Made by a program: the position numbers and the translations under genes
Origin: Flavobacterium sufflavum
GTDB taxonomy: Bacteria; Bacteroidota; Bacteroidia; Flavobacteriales; Flavobacteriaceae
Length of the DNA: 64,000 bases
Reading direction: 5' to 3'
Assembly (NCBI RefSeq): GCF_004016525.1
Contig: NZ_SACJ01000008.1
Span: 124,001-188,000 of the forward strand
Part shown: positions 45,316-54,718 of the stretch, piece by piece
Layout: each line of letters opens with the position of its first letter
How positions within the stretch are numbered: position 1 is the first letter of the stretch
Notes under the pieces: model-generated
Databases searched by the model: none
The model's input: only the letters and a program-made list of their open reading frames with translations
What the model was told of the DNA's origin: nothing

Positions 45316-45651
45316 TTAAAATGGCATCGTTTCAATGTAAATAGAATTCTCAGATTCTCTTACTCTTAAACTCAGTCTTGAATGCTTGTGTACACTATCG
45401 TATAAATTATAATGTTTCGTATCTTCTTCATCCTCCCAATCTGGTATTTCAATTTTAAAATTCATTGGCTCAACTGAATTAGACTTAGCGGTAATCAGCA
45501 TCTTTTCAAAAAAACCATAGAATTTTCTTTTATCTGTAGCATCAGTAATAACTATTTCAGATTGTAAATAGGGCATAAAAAGCTTTGCATCGAAAGTTAA
45601 GCAAGATTCAATGAGTTTGTTTAGTATGTTTTCTTTGGTGTATCCTTTCAT
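45316..45651 (-). CDS. Hypothetical protein
   Basis: This 111-residue protein has no recognised domain. An N-terminal helix (KENILNKLIESCL) is followed by alternating beta strands and a C-terminal SIYIETMPF. It is a free-standing small gene with its own terminator inside the island. Confidence 0.5.
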   Translation of the reverse strand: MKGYTKENILNKLIESCLTFDAKLFMPYLQSEIVITDATDKRKFYGFFEKMLITAKSNSVEPMNFKIEIPDWEDEEDTKHYNLYDSVHKHSRLSLRVRESENSIYIETMPF

Positions 45652-45763
45652 TGGTAGGCTCCTATTGTTTCGTGAACTATTATATGTGTTTAAAGGTTAG
45701 AATTTTGTTTTTTTAGGGAAAGGAGGTAAAGTACTTTATTTTTTAATGAAGTTAATTTGCTTG

Positions 45764-46081
45764 TTAACAAAACATATAACTCCTAAAATCCAAGCTGTAA
45801 TTCTTGCATTTAGGACAATAGTTATTTACCTGATTCAACTTCAAATCGAAATTTTGAAAAATATATTTTCCTTCATTGTCTCCTTTTAGCTGTTCATCTG
45901 TGTAAAAAATGTAATCTGGATTATCCTTTTCTAACATGTAATTTACACTTGTTAATTCTTCCGTAGTTTTATCATACACTGGTACTGGATTATATGTTTG
46001 GAAATCGAATTTTCCTCCGCCATATTTAAAACTTGTCTTGTAATTGCAAATTTTACAGTTTGCTTTTAGTATCTCCGCCAT
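45764..46081 (-). CDS. Small zinc-ribbon-like protein
   Basis: This 105-residue protein has two Cys pairs, CKIC at 9-12 and CPKC at about 89-92, which could form one zinc ribbon bridging the ends. The middle is acidic and aromatic. Function is not recognised; such proteins often bind nucleic acid or assist a larger partner. The helicase gene, also with zinc ribbons, lies 80 bp downstream on the same strand. Confidence 0.55.
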   Translation of the reverse strand: MAEILKANCKICNYKTSFKYGGGKFDFQTYNPVPVYDKTTEELTSVNYMLEKDNPDYIFYTDEQLKGDNEGKYIFQNFDLKLNQVNNYCPKCKNYSLDFRSYMFC

Positions 46082-46160
46082 AGTATTGATTTTTTTAGGT
46101 TAGTCTCCCATCTAATTTTAAGGAAAAGCAATAATGAAGGATATTAATGTTTTGGTATTA

Positions 46161-48833
46161 TCATTGTATATTTATTGTGCTTGTGCATTTAGGGTAATTT
46201 GTACAACCTAAAAAAGTGCTAAATTTTCCACTTCTTTTTGTCATAAAACCACTTTTGCAACTTGGACAAAGTATTGTGTTCTCTAAAATTTCTAGATTAT
46301 TAAATGTTTGTTTACAACTAGGATAATGTGAACAACCTAAAAATTGACTGTTTTTAATTGAGTTGTGTCTAATTATAAGATGCCCTGTTTGACAGTATGG
46401 ACAATTTGTTTTACTTACTTTTTTATTGTTTTCAGTAAATAAAAAGTTGTTGTCTATTATTAATTCTTCAGCAAATAAAGAAACTTCAGTCGGAATAAGT
46501 AATACAGCTTTGTTTTTCGTTCTGGTTAGTGCCACATAAAACAATCTTCGTTCTTCTGCAAAACGATATTCTTCATCATCACTTAGTAATAAGGACAACA
46601 TCGGGTCATCTGTCATTTTGTTCGGAAAACCAAGTAAGTGATTTTTTAGGTTTAACACAATTACATTGTCCGCTTCTAAACCCTTTGATTTGTGTACGGT
46701 TATGTATTTGACATCGATGTTATTAAAGCCTTTTATTTCTAATTTATCGTTACGCTCGTTATACTTTATTTTGCTGTTTGGTGTGAGTTTGATAAATTCA
46801 TTTATATCGAAACTATGACGTCCTAAAACCAAAATAGACTTGTTGTCATTTTTGTCTATTAGGGTTTGAATTTCTTTTATGAAAACATCTTCGGCATTAT
46901 CTGATGAATAATAAACAAACTTGATTGGGTTTTCCAAAGGTTCTTTTTTAGATTTTGGATTCTTTTGGATTTGTTTTTTATTCTTTTGAATATATTTAGA
47001 AGTTATATCAATAAGTGATTGTGAATTGCGATATGTTTGTTCAATAAATAACTGCTCATGTTTACCAACATATTTTTCAAAATTGCTAAACAACGAAATA
47101 TCACTACCAGCAAAACGGTAAATTGATTGCCAATCATCTCCAACACAGATTAGTCTCGCACCTGATGATTCTCGAATCTCTTTGATTAAATTAAATCGTG
47201 AATAAGAGATGTCTTGATATTCGTCAATGATAATATGTTGATAAGTGTATTGAGGTTTGTTTTTTCTTATGAGATCAGTTGCCTCGTTTATCATATCATT
47301 GAAATCAATTTCACTTAACTCCTTAAGTGTATAGTTGTATTTTTTTAGAATTTGAATTGAAAATTTTAAGAAAACCTCTTGTCTTTCAAGCATAAATTCA
47401 CTTCTTGCTTTGTTTTTGTCTAAAAACAAGTTTGTAATTGAATCATAGTTTAATTGTCTTGATTTGCTAAGATTGATAAATGTTTCAATAAGTTTTGTAA
47501 TTTCTTTTCCAAAATTCTTGTCGTTGTCTGTAACTTTTGTGAAAATACTTTTGGTGTCTCTTGGTTTGAAAATTACATTTTCGTTTTTCAACAATTCTTT
47601 TAGTTTATCAAACAAAATATTGTTGCGATTGTAGTAGGAGTATGTTTCTAAAAGTTTGGTATTGTTAATTTTGTGAGTTTCTCTTTTTAACTCCATTTCC
47701 TCTACATATTTTTTTTCATTAAATGGCGTAAGCCATTTTGCACCATTATTTTCATCAACGCCAAAATGTTCTAAATAAATGTCATAATGTTTTAGATAAA
47801 AATCAGGTCGATACAATGTATTCCCAAAAGGATAAGGTTTCTCATATTCATACTCAATACCGTTTAAATACAAGAAATTTGCTATAGTAAGTTCTTCAAC
47901 ACTTTTTACTTTTTCACCTTGTATTGTGTCAAGTGATCTTTTTGCCACTTTATTTAATTCTTCAGGTTCGCATTTAGATTTTAAAGTGTGAAAATCAATA
48001 CCTTTTTCAGTATCTAATTTCTTACCAAGCGAATCGAAGCTTTCGTGTTCTTCTGGGATATTCATATAACACGCAACATATATGATATATGCTTCCAATG
48101 CTTCTGCATCGTTAAAAATTTCTTTTTCCAGATACTCTTTGACTACTTTTCGTAAAGTGTTTTCGTTTGTTACAGATGGAAGAGTTGTGTGGTATTTTTT
48201 TATCGTATCATAACCAAGTTTATGGAAAGTATTTGCCCTTGTACTAAGTCCAATGTCTTTTAGACGTTCATTTAATTCATCGACCGTTTTTTTAGTAAAT
48301 GATAAAAGTAAAATGTTTTCAGGTTTTACATTTTTCTGTTCTATTAGATATTTTACTTTTCCAAGAATTGTTAGTGTTTTGCCTGAACCTGCTCCGGCAA
48401 TTATTAAGTTTGAATATTCGTCAGTTATTATTGCAGTTCTTTGTTGGTCATCTAATTTTTTACCTTCAATATCGTCAAAATATAGGTTTAGTTTTTCTTT
48501 TTGAGTTTGGATATAATTGTTGTTGTAGTTTACAATGTAGTTATCAAAGTCCTGAAAAATATCATTAAATTTTTTTACATTTTCTTCCTTGTTGTAAAAA
48601 TTAGATTTGTTTTTAAAGTATTGCCCAACAGCAGAAAACTGTGTTTTTATTTGGTCGCGTTGAATCCAAGTAACGTAGTCATCAAATTTTTGGATTGTGT
48701 TGAAAAAGGAAGAAATATGTTGTAAGTTAGATAGATAAGTAGTGCTGTGATATTTTTTCTTTTCTATTAATTGTTTGTAAACAATTAGAAAACTAATAAT
48801 TACAGAAGAAATGATAAATAGAGTTAATATCAT
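46161..48833 (-). CDS. Helicase IV-like superfamily 1 helicase with C-terminal zinc ribbons
   Basis: This 890-residue protein has an N-terminal hydrophobic segment (about 1-20, possible membrane anchor) and UvrD-type motifs: Walker A AGAGSGKT at 146-153, LLLSFTKKTVDEL, IIIDEYQDISYSRFN, CVGDDWQSIYRFAGSD, and KSKGLEADNVIVLNL. Between motifs lies RPDFYLKHYDIYLEHFG, as in helicase IV (HelD), which suggests a nuclease-like insertion. Two topoisomerase-type C4 zinc ribbons (CPYC...CSHYPSC and CPSC...CTNYPKC) close the protein. It unwinds DNA 3' to 5' in family members. Here it may serve island recombination or act as a defence helicase. Confidence 0.85.
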   Translation of the reverse strand: MILTLFIISSVIISFLIVYKQLIEKKKYHSTTYLSNLQHISSFFNTIQKFDDYVTWIQRDQIKTQFSAVGQYFKNKSNFYNKEENVKKFNDIFQDFDNYIVNYNNNYIQTQKEKLNLYFDDIEGKKLDDQQRTAIITDEYSNLIIAGAGSGKTLTILGKVKYLIEQKNVKPENILLLSFTKKTVDELNERLKDIGLSTRANTFHKLGYDTIKKYHTTLPSVTNENTLRKVVKEYLEKEIFNDAEALEAYIIYVACYMNIPEEHESFDSLGKKLDTEKGIDFHTLKSKCEPEELNKVAKRSLDTIQGEKVKSVEELTIANFLYLNGIEYEYEKPYPFGNTLYRPDFYLKHYDIYLEHFGVDENNGAKWLTPFNEKKYVEEMELKRETHKINNTKLLETYSYYNRNNILFDKLKELLKNENVIFKPRDTKSIFTKVTDNDKNFGKEITKLIETFINLSKSRQLNYDSITNLFLDKNKARSEFMLERQEVFLKFSIQILKKYNYTLKELSEIDFNDMINEATDLIRKNKPQYTYQHIIIDEYQDISYSRFNLIKEIRESSGARLICVGDDWQSIYRFAGSDISLFSNFEKYVGKHEQLFIEQTYRNSQSLIDITSKYIQKNKKQIQKNPKSKKEPLENPIKFVYYSSDNAEDVFIKEIQTLIDKNDNKSILVLGRHSFDINEFIKLTPNSKIKYNERNDKLEIKGFNNIDVKYITVHKSKGLEADNVIVLNLKNHLLGFPNKMTDDPMLSLLLSDDEEYRFAEERRLFYVALTRTKNKAVLLIPTEVSLFAEELIIDNNFLFTENNKKVSKTNCPYCQTGHLIIRHNSIKNSQFLGCSHYPSCKQTFNNLEILENTILCPSCKSGFMTKRSGKFSTFLGCTNYPKCTSTINIQ

Positions 48834-49030
48834 ATTTCATTTTATGTTTTAATGTTGATTACGATTTGTTATGTCCGTCCTTATCTGAACACCAAGGTCA
48901 CAAACCTTGGCTATGTAACGGATTAAGGAAGCCTATATTTTCGATTAATGACTGGTTTTCCAACTATAAAACCATTTTTCAATCAAACCAATACCTAAAT
49001 CTCTTGTAATGGCTATTAGTGGTAATATAT

Positions 49031-50269
49031 TTATTCTATTTCTGGCAAATTTCTTTTAAAATATTCTGCTAATTGATTTTCATCATAATCATAATATGAG
49101 AGGTCATAAAATTCATATTCATCATCTATCATCTCATCGATGAGTTTTAAACCCAAATCAGGATTATCATAAGAAATATTTAAATTACCATTTTGATATT
49201 CTTTTTGAATTTTTTCACTCAATAATTCTTCAAAAATACCCCAAGCTCTAAATGAGACAAGAGTTGCTCGAGAATTTATTATATCTCTTAAAGGTTTCCA
49301 TGTTGTAAAGCCTTCTACTCTTGGTGTTGAGAAGTTTTTTAAAAAAAAGATTCCAGCTTCGGTTATTTGTTCTAATGATTCTCCATGGCCTTCGGGAGCA
49401 TATTCTTTTATTATAGTGACCAATTTTTCAGTCATTTTATTAGGGACAAAATTTTCATTATGGAAAAATCTTTCTAATGAATGGAAAGGTGCAAAGTTTA
49501 GCATCGTTATACTATATGGCGCCCGACTCAATTCCCAATTATCTTCCCAAAGGAAAGCAAATCCATGATTTTTTTGAGAATTCCCTTTTGCTGCCATTGA
49601 TGATAATGCAGATTTCATCTGTTCAATATAAGGTTCAAAATTTGATTTTGAATAATTATACAAGCATAACTGATAACCACCTAAATGTTTCTCAGATAAT
49701 CTTAAACTAATTTGATTATCTATTAGATTTTTTATGTCGAGTATTTTTAAAAAAATATCTCCTCCAACTTTTATTGGTTCTAAACATATGATATTTCTCT
49801 GGAGCCAAAACAGTTCATGCAGGACATAATGTTTAATGAGTGTTGTCCAAATTGGAGAAATAATAACATTGATTAAGTCGCCATCAGAAATAAATGGAAT
49901 ATAAGATTTAATTTCGCTAGCATATGCACTTACTTCTGTTCCTGATTGCCTTGATGGACTTGCTAGGTTTTTTAATTCTAAAATAATAATACTTTCCGTT
50001 TCTGGAGCATATAATAAAAAATCTGGTTTAAGAACATCTCCCTCTTTCAAAGAAATATTTTCATTTTCAGAAATAATTTTTGTTAAATAAAATGAATTCA
50101 AGCAATGGATAAAACTTTTATGGAGTTTAATTTCAATAATATCTGTGAAATTTTGTTCTTTGAATTCATCAATTCCAACAATAATATCAGCAAGTGATAT
50201 ACCCGATTTAAGTTTGTTACTCAGCCATTTTTGCATTGCATCTTCTGAAGAGAAAAGTTTTTCTGCCAT
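49031..50269 (-). CDS. PD-(D/E)XK nuclease-domain protein of unknown role
   Basis: The N-terminal half of this 412-residue protein has a complete PD-(D/E)XK signature: PDFLLY with D83, ILELK with E98 and K100, and a following Q108 in SRQSGTE. The C-terminal half is unrecognised and predicted helical with acidic ends (DEMIDDEYEFYD). No known defence family was matched from memory. It is a stand-alone gene between a helicase and an AlbA_2-domain protein, all on the minus strand, with gaps of about 150-200 bp. A restriction-like or abortive defence role is plausible but unproven. Confidence 0.65.
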   Translation of the reverse strand: MAEKLFSSEDAMQKWLSNKLKSGISLADIIVGIDEFKEQNFTDIIEIKLHKSFIHCLNSFYLTKIISENENISLKEGDVLKPDFLLYAPETESIIILELKNLASPSRQSGTEVSAYASEIKSYIPFISDGDLINVIISPIWTTLIKHYVLHELFWLQRNIICLEPIKVGGDIFLKILDIKNLIDNQISLRLSEKHLGGYQLCLYNYSKSNFEPYIEQMKSALSSMAAKGNSQKNHGFAFLWEDNWELSRAPYSITMLNFAPFHSLERFFHNENFVPNKMTEKLVTIIKEYAPEGHGESLEQITEAGIFFLKNFSTPRVEGFTTWKPLRDIINSRATLVSFRAWGIFEELLSEKIQKEYQNGNLNISYDNPDLGLKLIDEMIDDEYEFYDLSYYDYDENQLAEYFKRNLPEIE

Positions 50270-50418
50270 CTTTTTATAATGTCGCTAACGCTCTGACGCT
50301 ATACGAGATTTAGGATTTAATTAAAATTCATTTTTGTTCAACACTAAATAAGTATAAAATCCTCTTTAAATTCCAACAAATACCTTAATTTATTGTAACT
50401 GCTATTATTTCCTGGCTT

Positions 50419-51681
50419 TTATCTCTCAATATAATCCAAGTATGTAATTGAATCTCGAAATAAATAATTATCCGATCCTTTTTCAAATGGATAATGTTTT
50501 TCGAAAATATTGAATAGTTTTTGCTTTACATATTCTTTATCATATTGTCCATTTTCAAGCGAAAATATAGATTCTAATACTCTTTTTGCGTTTTCTTCAT
50601 CTCCAATTTCAAAGGATATTTTATTTTGTAAATAATCTAATGACTGAGATCTCATGGGTCCATTTTTGCTAAAATTACTAAGTGAAAACTTATTTTTATT
50701 TTTAATTTGTTTTTTGTCATAATCTAATCTCTCTATGTATGATTTTCTTATGGAACCAGGAATTTTAGTTTTTTCTAAAAAGAGTTTACTTTGATCCAAA
50801 TTATAATTCATTTTTTTGAATAAGAAATAAAATGGATATGAAGAAGTATTCCTTTGACAAGCAAATCTTAATAATTCTTCTGCTCTAAAATCCTGATTAT
50901 TCAATAAAAATTCTTTGTATAAATCTTCCTCGTAAAGAACTGTTGATTTTTTTATAACCCTAGCTAATTCTGGAATGTTACCAATTATCCTTACCGCTGG
51001 TTGTCCATCTTCTTGAATAGAATAACGGTCAATAATTTTAATTTGTTTTAATAATTCTTCATCTAAAAGAAAAGTGTTATTATCGCTTATTATTTCACCA
51101 TTTTGTGAATTCAATAAATGTGTATTTTCAATTCCAATTTTACCAATATTATCAAGTAATTTTAGCCATTTGTTTGATTCATCATCTTTGACCTCTTGAA
51201 TTAGTTTAATTAGATCTCCCGCTTTAATTTTAGTAGATTTTGCACTATATCGAAAATAAATATCTGAAGAATTTGTTTTAGAAGTATCCTTTGTGCAGAT
51301 AATAGGTCTTGTTTTACTTTTTACGGCATAAAGTATTCCAATAGTTAAACCTTTATAATCATATGTTCTTCTTTCAAATTGAATATGTGGAGTAAAAACT
51401 TCATTGATATAATTAGTAATATCTGCATCATCAATTTCTTCAAAATTACTTACTCCGATAATTTTATGAGGCTTGTTTTCTATTCCAAAAAATAACGCAC
51501 CCCCGTTATTATTTGAGAAAGCTGATAAAGATTTACAATAAGTAGCCCTTGAAGATTCTGTATTCCAATCGAACACACTTTTAAATTCAATACAATATGA
51601 TTCTCTTCTTTTAATAATATTATTTGCATCCGCAACTGCAAAGAAATCATTTAACCATTGGTCAGTCAGTATGTCTGTCAT
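50419..51681 (-). CDS. AlbA_2-domain (Schlafen-type) putative nucleic-acid/ATP-binding protein
   Basis: The N-terminal AlbA_2 domain of this 420-residue protein is clear: RRESYCIEFKSVFDW at 25-39, AFSNNNGGALFFGIEN at about 74-89, and YFRYSAKSTKIKAGDLIKL at about 150-168. The AlbA_2 fold is shared by Schlafen-type proteins and many bacterial ATP-binding/regulatory proteins, several of which act in defence. The C-terminal 240 residues are unrecognised and mostly helical. A full promoter lies upstream at 51773-51806. Confidence 0.72.
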   Translation of the reverse strand: MTDILTDQWLNDFFAVADANNIIKRRESYCIEFKSVFDWNTESSRATYCKSLSAFSNNNGGALFFGIENKPHKIIGVSNFEEIDDADITNYINEVFTPHIQFERRTYDYKGLTIGILYAVKSKTRPIICTKDTSKTNSSDIYFRYSAKSTKIKAGDLIKLIQEVKDDESNKWLKLLDNIGKIGIENTHLLNSQNGEIISDNNTFLLDEELLKQIKIIDRYSIQEDGQPAVRIIGNIPELARVIKKSTVLYEEDLYKEFLLNNQDFRAEELLRFACQRNTSSYPFYFLFKKMNYNLDQSKLFLEKTKIPGSIRKSYIERLDYDKKQIKNKNKFSLSNFSKNGPMRSQSLDYLQNKISFEIGDEENAKRVLESIFSLENGQYDKEYVKQKLFNIFEKHYPFEKGSDNYLFRDSITYLDYIER

Positions 51682-51772
51682 TTTTAATATTTTACAAATT
51701 GATTGCCATTAATAGTTTATAGAAGAGTAAATGAAATATGTTTTTATTTCTTCTAATTTATTTAACTTAAAA

Positions 51773-51806
51773 CAAATATAAGTGTTTTTCTTACATATGT
51801 ATCAAA
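51773..51806 (-). promoter_or_regulatory. Promoter of the AlbA_2 gene
   Basis: On the minus strand TTTG (51803-51806) and TATATTTG (51773-51780) are 22 bp apart, matching the Bacteroidota TTG-N17-23-TAnnTTTG pattern. It lies 92 bp before the start codon. Confidence 0.6.
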
Positions 51807-51962
51807 TTTTGTTATTTTGATAAAATTAAAGTTAAAAGACTATTCGTTAGATGAAATTGAATAGTAATTATTAAAAAGGAATTCTGAATTACAGTCTGTT
51901 AAGGTAGGAATGCATTGAAGATTATTTGACAACTTCATTATAATATCTGCAGTTTTGATGGT

Positions 51963-52511
51963 TCATTTTTTCAAATCGTTTTGGGCAATGTATATTAGGG
52001 TTCCACCAAAAGCAAAACAAAACAACATTGTTAAAATGCCAAAGCTTTCATTATTGTTGGTGTTAACTAAAGCAAATAGTCCAAAAAATATCATAAATAA
52101 GCCAAATAAAAACATTAAAATAATTGCAAACTTTGTGGTTGTTTTTTTTAACATACATACAGATGATTGAAGAAAATCATCAAAAGTCATTCTTGAGAAA
52201 TATTCGGCTCTTTTATTAGCTTCTTTTTTTACATGTTCGTACGTTTCACTTTTAGTGTACTTTTCATTTTTAAATTCCGCACTTTGTCTATTATAAAATT
52301 TTCTTCTGCGTTCTTCAAAAATGTCTTTAGTAATTTTGTCTTTCAAAATTTCGTATGCTTCAAAGACATCCCTAAATTTTTTACTTGCATCGATAGATTT
52401 GTTTTTGTCAGGATGATATTCTTTTGCAAGTTCTCTAAATGCTTTTTTGATTTCTTCTAACGTTGCATTTTCTGAAATATTTAAAACTTTATAATAATCA
52501 ATGAATTCCAT
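51963..52511 (-). CDS. Membrane-anchored J-domain (DnaJ-like) protein
   Basis: This 182-residue protein has an N-terminal J domain (YYKVLNISENATLEEIKKAF; HPD at 33-35) that would stimulate a DnaK ATPase. A charged linker and two transmembrane helices at about 130-150 and 158-176 follow. No glycine-rich or zinc-finger region is present, so it is a type III J protein tethered to the membrane. Its start overlaps the end of the preceding 75-residue membrane-protein gene by 14 bp. It is the last gene of a run whose other products are membrane or exported proteins. Confidence 0.82.
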   Translation of the reverse strand: MEFIDYYKVLNISENATLEEIKKAFRELAKEYHPDKNKSIDASKKFRDVFEAYEILKDKITKDIFEERRRKFYNRQSAEFKNEKYTKSETYEHVKKEANKRAEYFSRMTFDDFLQSSVCMLKKTTTKFAIILMFLFGLFMIFFGLFALVNTNNNESFGILTMLFCFAFGGTLIYIAQNDLKK

Positions 52512-52725
52512 TTATTTCATCATTTTCTTTTTTTTCTAAAGCAGTTTGTTTGTCTTCAATTCTTTTAGTTGCACTATAAAATAAATACGCTGGAATTAAT
52601 AGAAAAACTAATATTATGATTACATACATTAATGAATTTTCGGGTTCTTCATTACAAAGGTCAATTCCACTTTTGATAAAGGCGTATGTTAGTATTAACG
52701 CAATAATTATTTTTAATGTTTTCAT
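52498..52725 (-). CDS. Small membrane protein with two helices
   Basis: This 75-residue protein is not recognised. Hydrophobic segments at about 5-20 and 33-51 are followed by a charged tail (RIEDKQTALEKKENDE). It overlaps the J-domain gene by 14 bp and follows the exported 138-residue protein by 3 bp, so the three genes are coupled. Confidence 0.6.
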   Translation of the reverse strand: MKTLKIIIALILTYAFIKSGIDLCNEEPENSLMYVIIILVFLLIPAYLFYSATKRIEDKQTALEKKENDEINGIH

Positions 52726-52727
52726 AA

Positions 52728-53144
52728 TTAGTTTGCTAGAGTTTTAATTAATTTAGGACCTGCAGTGTATGGATTGTTATTTATAATAGTTTCAATTCTT
52801 GATAGAAACTCTCTGTTCTTTAAATAGGATTTATATTTTTGGGTAAATTGACTTCTACAAGCATAAATATCACTTTCAATCGTTGAATAATTTAAATTTA
52901 TTTTGTTGTTTATTTTTTGTACGTCTGAGTTGTATTTACTCAATAATTTTTTATTTGTGTTGTAAGATTTATATATTTCAGCGAGTTTAACAACATCAAT
53001 ACTGTTTTTGGAAAGTGAAGTTTTTGTACAATTACAAATTAGTTTAGCTCCTGAAATTGCTTTCGTTTCAATTTCTGATTGAGCGATAGATTTTAAAGGA
53101 ATAAGAGATAAGAAGCAAAGATTTAAGACAAGTAATTTTTTCAT
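52728..53144 (-). CDS. Exported hypothetical protein
   Basis: This 138-residue protein has a signal peptide ending KSIAQ at about 22. The mature part is helical, with CNC near 37-39 and a further Cys near 94, and many Asn, Lys and Ser. No domain is recognised. It is probably periplasmic. It lies 34 bp after the lipoprotein gene and 2 bp before the small membrane protein, in one run with both. Confidence 0.6.
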   Translation of the reverse strand: MKKLLVLNLCFLSLIPLKSIAQSEIETKAISGAKLICNCTKTSLSKNSIDVVKLAEIYKSYNTNKKLLSKYNSDVQKINNKINLNYSTIESDIYACRSQFTQKYKSYLKNREFLSRIETIINNNPYTAGPKLIKTLAN

Positions 53145-53177
53145 GTGTGATTTATTTAGATGATTTTCAAATTTTGT

Positions 53178-53627
53178 TTAAGATAAAAATGTCAACGAAT
53201 ACACTTTTTTACCATTTTCTGGATTGACCATTGTAGATAAAAATATGGTTTCTTTATTTCTTGTATAGGATTCAACTTCTAAGCCATTTTTCATAGTTTT
53301 TCCTGAATTTTTATAAGTTGATTTTTTCAAGTCGGTTATTAATTTATTGTAGGTTTCAAGATTATATGTCAAAAAGACAAGAACTTTATCATTAAATTGG
53401 ATAATATCATCAGTTGATTTAGATTTCCACTGATTTGCAAATTGAGTTTCTAGTAAACTATAATTATTCTTTTTTAAGAATTCTTCTGTGTCATTTTTGG
53501 ATTTTGATTTAATCAAATCCAAATCTTTGAACAATATTTCGATTTTATTTTGACTTGTGGATTTCTTATTATGTTGACAAGCATAGATAGAAATTGTAAA
53601 AAAAGCGAGTAATAATATTTTTTTCAT
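53178..53627 (-). CDS. Putative lipoprotein
   Basis: This 149-residue protein has a lipoprotein signal (TISIYAC, cysteine at 17). The mature protein is Lys- and Ser-rich with a helical first half and a beta-rich second half (NGLEVESYTRNKETIFLS). The family is not recognised. It is the second gene of the five-gene envelope run. Confidence 0.6.
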   Translation of the reverse strand: MKKILLLAFFTISIYACQHNKKSTSQNKIEILFKDLDLIKSKSKNDTEEFLKKNNYSLLETQFANQWKSKSTDDIIQFNDKVLVFLTYNLETYNKLITDLKKSTYKNSGKTMKNGLEVESYTRNKETIFLSTMVNPENGKKVYSLTFLS

Positions 53628-53678
53628 TTTAAAATTAATTTGAAGGGTTATGTTTTTGAAATGTTTTTTAGATTTTTT

Positions 53679-54332
53679 TTAATGTATTTTGTAAGTAGTT
53701 TTTGAAATGTCAAAGTATATTCCTTTTACATTTTTGTCATTGTTTGCAATCTCTACAAATTCAAGATTTTTATCTACAACGATAGGTTCTTTAACAGGAT
53801 TAAAACCTAACAATGAGATGATTTCATATTCAGCAGAAACACTCGTTACAACAATAGCTGTTTCCTTACTAAGTCCATTTCCGGAACTTAAAATAGCATC
53901 AAAAATTAATGAGATTTGATGTATACCTTTAATAAATTCCTCTTCATTTTTTTGCGTTTTATAAATTGCAAGTTTACCATCAATTATTCCTGTCTCGAAT
54001 GGATTTCTTTCAAGGACTTTTTTTCTAAAATCCAAAGCTTTTAATAGAGCTTCATTGGTATTTAGTTGCTCATATTTTGAAATACTATCCAGTAATCCAT
54101 TAAACTTAAAATTTTTGAAATTTTCTTGAAAAGTGTATCCATAGTACAAATGTCTTTTTTGATTCAATGTGAGTGTTGTATCACCTTTTTGGAATCTTCC
54201 CAACAAATTAGGATAATAGAATTCAGATTTACTGTTTTTGATATTTTCACCTATTAATTTATAATCAACTGGGGTTTGGCTATAAATTGTGAATGAAAGT
54301 AATAGTAATAAGAATAGTATTTTCTGTTTCAT
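53679..54332 (-). CDS. DUF4919-like exported protein
   Basis: This 217-residue protein has a signal peptide ending FTIYSQ at about 19. The stretch KNSKSEFYYPNLLGRFQKGD followed by RHLYYGYTFQ is what I recall for DUF4919, a Bacteroidota family of unknown function, often predicted periplasmic. It heads the run of five minus-strand genes ending with the J-domain protein, with a 51-bp gap to the lipoprotein gene. Confidence 0.7.
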   Translation of the reverse strand: MKQKILFLLLLLSFTIYSQTPVDYKLIGENIKNSKSEFYYPNLLGRFQKGDTTLTLNQKRHLYYGYTFQENFKNFKFNGLLDSISKYEQLNTNEALLKALDFRKKVLERNPFETGIIDGKLAIYKTQKNEEEFIKGIHQISLIFDAILSSGNGLSKETAIVVTSVSAEYEIISLLGFNPVKEPIVVDKNLEFVEIANNDKNVKGIYFDISKTTYKIH

Positions 54333-54435
54333 TAGTATTTAGTGTTTGTTTTTTCATACAAATTTATAGTATTTTTCGACTTATAAGTCGATGCGATAAA
54401 TAATTTTTCATTTTGTCATTTGTTTTCTTTGTTTG

Positions 54436-54681
54436 ATGCAGAAGCGTCTAGAAGAAATAGAACTTGAATTGGTTGATAGGATATATAAAGTGTTCCTAGT
54501 AAAATTCAATGGAAATAAATCTGAGTTCGCTAGAATTGCAGGGTGTTCAGAAACTACCGTTAGAAGAGTGTTTAGAAATCAACAACGTATGACTGTTAAT
54601 TTATTCTTGAGATTCTGTTTTGCCTTAGGCATAGATATAAATGAAATCTTTAAAGGAGTATCTGTTTTTAAAGAAAAATGA
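54436..54681 (+). CDS. Small helix-turn-helix DNA-binding protein
   Basis: ATG 54436 was chosen over the TTG at 54433. The 81-residue product has an XRE/Fis-like helix-turn-helix: NKSEFARIAGCSETTVRRVF at about 28-47, then LFLRFCFALGIDINEIF. It probably regulates the island, perhaps integrase or envelope genes. It is divergent from the DUF4919-like gene by 103 bp and convergent with the integrase. Confidence 0.78.
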   Translation: MQKRLEEIELELVDRIYKVFLVKFNGNKSEFARIAGCSETTVRRVFRNQQRMTVNLFLRFCFALGIDINEIFKGVSVFKEK

Positions 54682-54716
54682 GCCTAACATTTTGAAAGTA
54701 ATTTAGACTCATTTTG
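54675..54716. terminator. Bidirectional terminator between HTH gene and integrase
   Basis: The stem AAAATGAGCCTAA (54675-54687) with TTAGACTCATTTT (54703-54715), one mismatch, has A/T runs on both sides. Its left arm includes the stop codon of the HTH gene. Confidence 0.78.
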
Positions 54717-54718
54717 TA

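Noticed and set aside
48891-48910. CCAAGGT/ACCTTGG hairpin as a riboswitch or small RNA
   Set aside because: It is a short isolated stem without T-run or conserved core; it could be a weak terminator of the nuclease gene only.
49031-50269. Nuclease as a Shedu-family protein
   Set aside because: The PD-(D/E)XK core is N-terminal and the flanking sequence does not resemble the Shedu C-terminal domain as I know it.
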